Shown here: positions 55,731 to 64,000 of the stretch, in pieces | How positions within the stretch are numbered: the stretch's first letter is position 1 | Layout of the letters: every line of letters starts with the position of its first letter | Origin: Edolisoma coerulescens | Taxonomy: Eukaryota; Chordata; Aves; Passeriformes; Campephagidae | Assembly: GCA_013397115.1 (NCBI GenBank) | Contig: VWZW01002461.1 | Span: 71,402 to 135,401, forward strand | Direction of reading: 5' to 3' | Length of the DNA stretch: 64,000 nt | Translations under genes and position numbers: made by a program | The notes under the pieces: generated by a model | The model's input: only the letters and a program-made list of their open reading frames with translations | Database searches by the model: none | What the model was told of the DNA's origin: nothing

Positions 55731-58700
55731 GTGGTTAATTGTGGCAGGGGCAGGGATGAAGGCAAGCACTCAGCCTGCCAGCATTTATACCTCCTGGCGT
55801 CAGCATTGGCAATGCTTGTGGAGGACTGGGGAGGGCACCAAAATAGTTTCCATTCTCCTCTCTGCTGTGGGAACGAGTCTCCTGGGTAACAAATGCTCCT
55901 TGTTCTGCACAGAGCTCCACAGCTGAAACTCTCCTTCTCTTTCCTCGCTGTTCCTCCGTGACTGTCCCAGCTGAAGGGGCCGGAGATGTCTGCTTGAGTC
56001 TGCCTTAATTAACACTGACAGTACAATGGGACTGGCCATACGGGGGTCCTGGGGCTGCACGTTAATGGGAGCACAGTAAATACTCTCATTTACTGCAGCT
56101 TGGTTGGAGCAGAGCCTGCCAGGACTGGCTTTCTGCTTGCTGTAATGGCCAGGCATGGAGGTAGGTCCCTCACTCCTGCATCCTCTGGGGGGCTTGTCCC
56201 TGCCTCTTGAACAGGACCAGCTGGTGGTGTGCGTCCCGAGCATCCCAGGAAAGGCAGGCAGTGGGCTGGGAAGCATAAAGGGCCACTGACAGGGCAGATA
56301 CCTTGACATCTCGGGAAGGACCTGACCTGTGGAGCCTGACCTCTGGGACTGGTTGAGGGATCATTCACTGTGGTTTGGAGGTGAGTAGCAGAGCTGCATC
56401 TGTGATGATGGCTCCAGTGCACTGCAAACAGTCTGTACAGCCCACAGCCCAAGGCCCTGTCTCTTTTCCCAGTGAAATGGTCTCTTTGTGCTGGGGGCAG
56501 TCCTAGAGTCCTGCCTCTGAAGCCCTTGGTAGGAACCACCCCCCAGTCCTGTGGTTTTCTGTCAGAAATCTGATTTAAATGTTACTTGAAGAGATATTTT
56601 AAAAGTTTGTAGTGTTCTTGGATCTGAGATAATTGTCAGCCACTTCCAGTAATAAGTCTAACATTTTTCTGACATAGCTTTTTATGTTCACCTCTCCAGA
56701 GGCAGAAGCTTCTGTAAAGTGTTGTATTGTCTGGGTTGTTGTATTTATGTTACTTGTTTGCTGCTTTGGGTACATTATGGCATAAAGTAAAAAGTACTCA
56801 GCCATGTGGCAGTTCTTAATTTCTTTGAATTTTGTGTCTGTGTGACAATTTTACCCCTTCCTGCCTTGCTCTGACCTGCTCACTTCCTGTGGAGCCTCAG
56901 TTTAGAACGTGTGTTTTGGTTTGGGCTCAAAGGTTTTGCTTTTTCCAATGTGGATGCTCCAGTTTCTGAGCTCTGCTTGGCTCTGCACAGGGCTGTAGGC
57001 ACGGGGCTGGATGAGGAAGGGCAGTAATGTGAGTGGTCCTTCCAGGATGGATGCTGCTCTAGTGCTAGGAACACCTCCCTGGCACAGCACAGCCCGGAGC
57101 ACAGCTGTATTTCTGGGGCGTGTGGTTATGCCCCAGCTGGTAGAAAAGCAAAAGTAGCCACATTTGTCCTTTGCACAGCGACCTGCACCGTGTCAGGAGC
57201 TGCAATACTCTGCCAATGAAGCAAGTTCCATTACCTCTTCTCACCAGCTGCCTCTGGTGAAAAGGGATATGGAAAAATCCTTCCAGATAGCAAGAGAGCC
57301 TGAGCTTTGCAGGTGGTGACCCCATGTTTCAGGTAGGAAGATCTGCTGTGGGTTGCTTTGCTGAGATGCTGGGATCTAGCCCAGGTCATGGGCAGCACTT
57401 TAATCACAAACTGCAGCTAAGAGTTGGTGGGGTCTTGATTTGAGGTCCCCTGTGAGAGCAGGGGCTGCAGACATCCTGCCCCTGCCAGGTGGGTTCAGCA
57501 CTGTGGGAAGTGCTGGTGGTTGTATTTTACTCCAGAGGTGGCTGCATTTCAGGGATGCTGTGTAGATACTGTTGATGAAGCTGTTTAAGGACAAGGCACT
57601 ACAGAAATTTAAAGAAGCTTCAGGAAGCCTCTTGCAGTCTTCCCATCCTCCTCCTCCTCCAATGCGCTGCTTTGCAGACTGCCATTTTATCTCCAAGGGT
57701 TCTAGCTGCCATTATCAACAGTAGGAACATAACACTCCAGTCCCTTTTGCTTTCCTTTGCAAAGGCAGGGTAAGAGATCAGACAGCCTGCAAGCACACAG
57801 CATCCGAAATCCAGTCTCATCACAGAGTAAGATGCTGCAGCTCTATTTTATGGCACGGGCTTAGATCTTTTTATTTCTCCTCAGGCTGCCTTCCTGATTT
57901 CCCAATTCCTGTAAGAATAAATCCTCCATCATCCCCTCCTTTTCTGCTCCCTCCCATCCCCTGCCTTGTCTGAGGTTCCACAGGGACTGACCGTGAGCTG
58001 GAGCGGCGGTGCTGTGGGCATGCTTGCTCCTTCACACGCAGCAACGTCACAGCAGCAGCAGCAGGAGCATCGGAGATGTGATTGCGCAGACCCTCTGCAT
58101 TGCCAGGGATGCAGCTGTGAAGAAAAAAAAAATCAGAAAAAAAAAATTGACTCTCTGTTTCCCACAGCATCCTGGTGAGAGAGCACAGAGCCTTCTGGAA
58201 TCTGAGCGCTCAGGAGTGCCGGAGCAGGGTGTGTTTGCTGACAGGAGACGGGGAACGAAGGATCTGTGGAAAGGTGAGATGGCGAAATTTTCGGGGTGGG
58301 TGTCAGTTGTGCTGTTGGTTTTCAGGCCGCTCGTTGTCCTGCACAGTGGCCGGTCTGTTTTTGTGAAGGGTGCCAGCTAGCCGATGAAGCTTAAGGATTT
58401 TAGAATTGCTTTGTCTCTCAGAGGCTGCATTGCTTTGGAGAAGGCTGTGGCTGTCATGGATGTGAGCGAGCGAGGAGGCTGCGGCTGCTGCGCAGGATGT
58501 GTGTTTGTCCACTTAGGCTGTGAAATAGCAGTTGTCGTGCCCGGGGCTGGCTGTGCAGAGGCGAGTCGTGCTTCGCCCCGGCAGTGCCTCCGCACAGCTC
58601 TCCATTGTGCCTGCCATGACAGCCGAGCCCACACGGATTGTTGTGGTCCCGCCAGCTACCACGCTCTCCGTGCATCCCTGGCGGTGATGCTGCTGTGCAG

Positions 58701-61700
58701 CTCAAAAGCTGTTTTGACAGACAGCGCTTCCATGAAAAGCCAGAGACAAAGGGCTCAGACAGAGGAAAGGTTGCTGTCACTGTGGCTTTTAGCTCTTCTT
58801 TTTTTGGTTTTTTTTTCTCCTTCTTTTTTCCCCCCTAAATACTGGTAAATCGTTTGTTCAAAAGGCACTAGGGTAAATATCATGGCATGTAAAACCCTGT
58901 CCTTCTGCTAAGAGATACACGGGCTCTGTGCAGGCTGGAGTCCTTTGTGTTGCCAGGGTGTGTCTGTGCTGGCTGTGTAAATGGATGCTTTCTCCCTGCC
59001 TCTTTTCACAGATCAGATGAGAAAGGTTATCTAGGAATGGAGGAATTACTGCTTTTAATTACTGAAATGAGGGGTCCAGGCTGGGTACCAGTTACTGGAG
59101 CTTAATTACATGGTCTTGTTATGGCCAAATTCCCTCTTTTCCCTCCCCGCCTTCCTTCTTCTTCCTCCCTCCCCCACCCTCTGCACAAATCCTTCCATTA
59201 AATTGCCTCTGCAAATACGAGGAGGGCTTGAACAAAGAGAAGGATGTATGTGGGATAGGGATATAGATGCTGGAGGGGCGATGTTCAGCATGACAGTGAC
59301 AACAATAAAGCAAAGGTATAAAAGAATGAGATTTTGGTATATGTGTTAAAGTGACGTGGTTGTAGGGGAATGTGCAAATGGGAATGTCATAACAAAAGGA
59401 GATAATCGAATAGCAGATTCAGTCTTTTGGAGTTACAGAAAATGCTGAGCGTGTGGGGTTGCAATTGCAGGATTTTGGGCGGATGTGGAGTAAATGGGAG
59501 TCACAGAGGAACATATCATACAAGGTGTGGATTGATGGGTGTCATAAAGGTGTATTAGAGTACAAGGGAGGTAGAGATCTGCATTTTTATCTCCACGCAC
59601 CTGCAGCTTTTTATACCAGTGTTGCTGAAGAGTGAGCTTGGCAGGTCTTACCTATTCACAGAAATTTTCTCCCATTTGCCAGTGATCCAAGAATAATTCA
59701 GACAAAGCTTTTTTAGGCCTATAAAGAGCAGCAGGATGGTAGGAAAGATGTAGATAAAATGGTAAATGTTTGGCAGAGCTGTAGAGGAACCATGGAAAGA
59801 AGAGGCAGACGAGAGGCATTGCAGAGCTGGGGGAGCAGGGGGTTTGGGTCAGAGACCAGTGGGAGAGCGCACAGAGGGGAAATTCAGGGTTGTCATTGTC
59901 AGGGAATGCAAATCTGTTGTTTCTGTTGTCATTCTCCAGCCTCTCACTGTGTTCCCCGAGACATTCAGTGCTGTGTGCAGCCCTGCAGGGTTTGTGGGGG
60001 TGGGGGTGATCCTCAGCACAGCCTTTTCTGCAGTAGTTCTCCGGAGGAACCATTTTGCTGCTGCAGGTTCTCATTTGGTTGCTCCCTCTCCATCCCTATG
60101 GAGGGACAAGGCTCTGCAGCCTTTATCCCTGCTGGTGAAGGCAAACTCAGAGTTTCAGTGCGGGGTGCCAGGTGAGAAGGGGAGGGCTTCCAGCAAAATC
60201 TCAAAGCAGCATGTTGCCTTCTTGCAGATCGATGACAATGTCCTGGAAGCACCATAAGGCTTTCCTGAACTGCAGCTCCTTCTCAACCCTTTCTTGCTCT
60301 TGGACCTGGGAAAACCTCTCTGTGTCTCCCAGAATCTGTCTCTTTCAGGCTGATGGGAGCAGGGAGCGGGATGTCTCCTGCAGGTGTGCACCAGACGGGG
60401 TTTGTTGTGCTGCTGCAGAGCAGGTTCCTGTGGGAGATTCATGGTGGGTAACTGTTCCTATGGGAGATTGGTGGTGGATATGACTGTGTGCAGCACATCA
60501 TGGGCTGGAGGACAGGATGTCCAACAGAATGTACAGGACACACACACTCGTATCAGCATGTGGGAGAAAATTCATGTATATATGGTTTGTGTGTACAAAG
60601 CTTGCCTAAAGGAATAAAAAGAAGGTATTGCAGGCTCCTTCTTTGTGCAGGGTGGGAATGTCCCCAGGGCATAGAGACTGTGCCTGACTAGTAGGTACCA
60701 CTCCTACAAGAACATCTGTTAGGTAGTGAGAGTGCACGGGTAATCTCTGCCTTGAGACACTTAAAAGATGGGAAAGAGGTTCTGGTGAGTGGGTCTGACT
60801 GAAATGATCCACAGGAGTGTGTCTTCCTCACTGCATCGATGCAGATGATGGAGATAAAGTGCAGCTGGATCTCTAGGTACAAGGGACATGGACCTGCATT
60901 GCAGAAAGTGCAGGTGGCCCAGGAGAATATGCTGTGAACTCAGGAATGGCCTGCCCACAGCTCCATTACTGCCTGACAGGTGTCTGAGGCTGTGAGAGCA
61001 AAGAAAGAACAAATTTTTAGTTCCAGACATCTTCATTTTCTTACAGTCAGATGTTGCTGGTGAGTCAAGATCTCACTCTGGTATGATTCCTGGTACCCAG
61101 ACAATACTCTGCCTATTGCAACCCCTTGTTGTGCTTTGCTGTATTTCTAAATTATTTCCCTGTCTTATTTTTCTTTTCTAGTGTTTTCTGAAAGACTTAT
61201 GTAATGGTAAGGGCAGGTTGATAAATCTAACGTGGGTCACTTTCCCTGCCCTTGCAGAACAGCTACAGACCTTTGCCTTTAATATTTGTCAGCCACATGG
61301 TTTCACCTTCTTCCTCCCTTTTTTAATGGGTATTTTTATCAAAAGTGCAGTTGCCAGCTGCGATCAACCAGCTATTCTTTCATTGTTCTGGGATCAAGAA
61401 TATCTTGTCCTTCTGACTTGAGTGCTTTCATCTTCTTGAATTTGTTTCCACTCAAAAGCTCATTTCCTTTTCTGCACCTTCTTTCCCCTGTATTATCTAG
61501 ACTGTCATTGCTGCAGCTTCAATATTCGTCTTGCCAAAACAGCACTGAAGATGCTGGTTTTCTTGCCTCTAATATCCTTCTTGGTGTGGTTACTCATTCA
61601 GGTTCGTTGGGAGCCTTTCTCTTCTAATCTTCTCATCCTTTTTGGTGAACCCAGATTTTTTTGTTACTTACATTCAAAGTATTTTCTTCAGTACTTCTCC

Positions 61701-64000
61701 AAGCTCTTTGTTCTTGTTGGCATGATAACTGTTTACTCTGACACGCCAGAGATCTGCTCTTTAAAAATTAAAAAGGTTTCATTACAGCTCTGTTTGCTTT
61801 TTACCATTCTGTTTAATATAAACTGGGTCAGCTTGAGATATTCAATCCAAAGCCACTTCTCTATTGTGGGTGCTGGGTGAAAACTCATCTCAGTAGGCAC
61901 AATTCTGGTAGTTGAACCCAAAAAACAAGTAAATCCAAAGTAAAGAGATGTGGAGATCTCTGCAGGTGGTTAAGAGGTGGAGGATTGGAGCTGCAGGTAC
62001 CTGCCTGTCAGTTGTGGAATCAAGGGCAGTACTGGACAACAAGATTTTGTCCTCATGCTTGTGGAAACCATTGAAAACTGACCGGTAGTGGAAAACCTCA
62101 CTGGTCTCCTACCTGTGCTGCTTCGTGGCGAGCATTCTGATGTGGATAAAGTGCTTCTGGCTGTCCAGTCCATAAGCCCAAAAGAGCCAGAAGCCCACCC
62201 CATTTCAGCTGTGTGAGAGGTTGCAGGATAAGTCTTGAAGAAACTGAGAGAGCTTGGCTGGCAGGGGGTGAAATCCATAGCAATGATCAATGACAGCTGT
62301 ATTGGTAATGAGTCTTAGCAGGGATTTGCCATGCTATCTGCCAAGCAGGTTCCCTTCGTGCCCTCACACTCATCTCAAAGTTGGTTACTCTCCAGTAAGA
62401 AAGAAATGGGCTGTCAAAATATCTCTGGTTTCTGATTCTGCTCATGATTTTAATGTTCATTTTCTGAAAGAAGTGGGTCAGAGCTGGGACATACCTGTTA
62501 AGATGAGCACAGAAGCAGGCTGGTCCACAAGCTCTTTCTCTCCCCACCACAGTTGTGTTGCAGCCTCAGGATCGTGGAGACAATGTTTTTTTCTACCCCT
62601 CAGACATATGCAAGTACTTTTTACGGGGCAAGACTATAGTAGTTGCTATATTAACATATAGAGGGATAAGAAACCCAAACAAAACCCACTGTGTTTGCTG
62701 TAAATGGGATGGAGGGGGATGGCAGAGCTGTAGGTGAGTGGCCGTAATGTGGCTGATGGCAACTTCTGGCTCAGGCTCAAGTTCCGAGTTTGGACTCTTG
62801 GAAGAGAGTGTGTTGGTCTTTGGGCAGTGCTGAGGATATGGGGCTGGCAGTACCTTTGAGTGATAAATAATCAATATTTGAGTGATGGCACCAATGCTTT
62901 CTGCTGACCCTTGGCAAGTGATAGGAAACTGGCCTTAGCACCAAACTGCCACTCTCTGCTCCCATGCAAAATGCTCTCTGGAAGCAGAGAACGAGTGTCA
63001 CTGCCCTGTTGTTATGCTTTTCGAGACAGTGTCAAGGATATTTCAGAGTGTGTGAATGCTAGAAGTTCCTTTTGGGAAGAGGGGAGTTCCTGCTCTGGGA
63101 GTTACAGGGAAAAAATATTAAATTAGAGCCTGTGTGGAAAACTTTGGCAAATAGACAGTTTTCACCCGATACTTGCCTCAGACCCACTGTTACCTCGGAC
63201 TACAGTCCTTGCTCCTTACGCAGTTATACTAATCTCATCAGTTTGATTCCAGAACTGCACCTTATTCTTTATAAACTCACAGTAGCTGCCGTCGCTTCTT
63301 GAAGAATGTGCCCAAAATGCTTTCAGTGAGCTCGTTCTTTGTTGTGCTCTGCCCGCACTGGTGCTGGACCAGCCACATGGCTGCTTTGCCTCCTTCTGCC
63401 TATAGGCCCAATTCACCTTGGCTGTTTAGCAAGATAACCTTCTTTTGGTCCCTCTCTGAGGTTCCCATGGCAAAGACCAGGGATGTGTGCCTCAGGCTTC
63501 ATTGACGTGTGTCTCCTGTGTAAGCTCAGATAGCACAGCTTACTCCCAGATGCCCTTCTTAGCAGGGAGAATGACCTGGCTTGATTATTGTGCTAGGGCA
63601 ATTTTCTGCTCTTAGCAGGTGGGTTCATTACAGTGTTTGCTTACACATCGTTTTTCCCTGTGTCTCACCCTCAGACCTTTTCCAGTAACTCAGGTGGCAG
63701 AATGATAAGCCCACACAAGGAGAAGATCCAGTGGGAGGAATAAATATTTCTTATCTCTGGTCCCAAGATGCTGTTGGCCCATATGGTGTATCTTCCTTGG
63801 CTTTGCCTAATTCATTCTGATGATTGATACCTGGAGTGACACATCCAGCTGGGGTTTGGCTTGCTCTGGTCAACCTCTCCTTCACCACTTGCTCTCATGT
63901 GAGTTGTTGTAGTGGCCTAAGTGTGTCTTACCCTGAGCAGTGATGTAGGTCCCTTCAGAAAACCAGCAAGGGGATTTTAGCATGCATCTGCACTTACCCA
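55731..64000. other. Non-coding tract to window end, no gene recognised
   Basis: About 8.3 kb. A moderately GC-rich part (about 57960-58700) with CAG-rich sequence and a possible donor at CTGTGGAAAG|GTGAGATGG (58275) could contain an untranslated exon, but I cannot support one. A unit of about 30 bp beginning GTTCCTGTGGGAGATT is imperfectly duplicated at 60424-60480. No CR1, tRNA or coding domain is recognised. Confidence 0.5.

Noticed and set aside
58384..58848. 154-codon open frame in GC-rich sequence
   Set aside because: Biased composition with no domain; the opposite strand is also partly open, as expected from base composition.

Overview
This window looks like nuclear DNA from a songbird (oscine passerine). 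Protein-coding sequence is split into short exons with consensus GT-AG junctions. The introns carry many 5'-truncated CR1 retroposons, the dominant LINE of birds. Near 42.1 kb there is a SINE with a tRNA-Ile-like head and a CR1-like tail, an architecture I know as TguSINE1 of passerines. Short N runs (3813, 21493-21517, 50170-51028, 55673) show a draft assembly.

Region 1 (1-32.8 kb, + strand) is the 3' four-fifths of one gene, a P4-type ATPase (phospholipid flippase) of the ATP8B subfamily. I place 19 coding exons whose phases all match, giving 976 residues ending in a stop at 31921-31923. The N-terminal exons, including the rest of the actuator domain, lie upstream of the window. All catalytic landmarks are present in order: PISL in TM4, DKTGT, KGAD, TGDK, GDGAND, six C-terminal membrane spans, and a C-terminal GYAFSHQ tail motif. 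The gene appears intact. Compared from memory it is closest to ATP8B2 and ATP8B4 but looks too divergent to be either orthologue, so an ATP8B5-type (or non-mammalian ATP8B3-type) paralogue is my working inference. Its introns hold CR1 copies and a 17-bp minisatellite with a 119-bp higher-order period at 21.0-21.56 kb.

Region 2 (32.8-34.7 kb) is the 3' end and a short intergenic spacer. It ends at a GC-box-rich CpG island at about 34.69-34.93 kb, with a candidate first exon and splice donor on the + strand, two inverted CRE-like sites upstream and a G-quadruplex motif just downstream. This is probably the promoter of the next gene.

Region 3 (34.9-64 kb) has no exon I can defend. It could be a long 5' intron of the gene starting at 34.7 kb, or intergenic DNA. 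It holds CR1 fragments (some very old), the tRNA-Ile/CR1 SINE, a probable antisense solo LTR (48461-49034) with a matching 5-bp flank repeat, a CpG-rich block beside it (49.05-49.56 kb), an 859-base gap, and a perfect inverted repeat containing two CCAAT motifs at 55.7 kb. I found no RNA gene, CRISPR array or other unusual coding system, and nothing I would call a new biological system.
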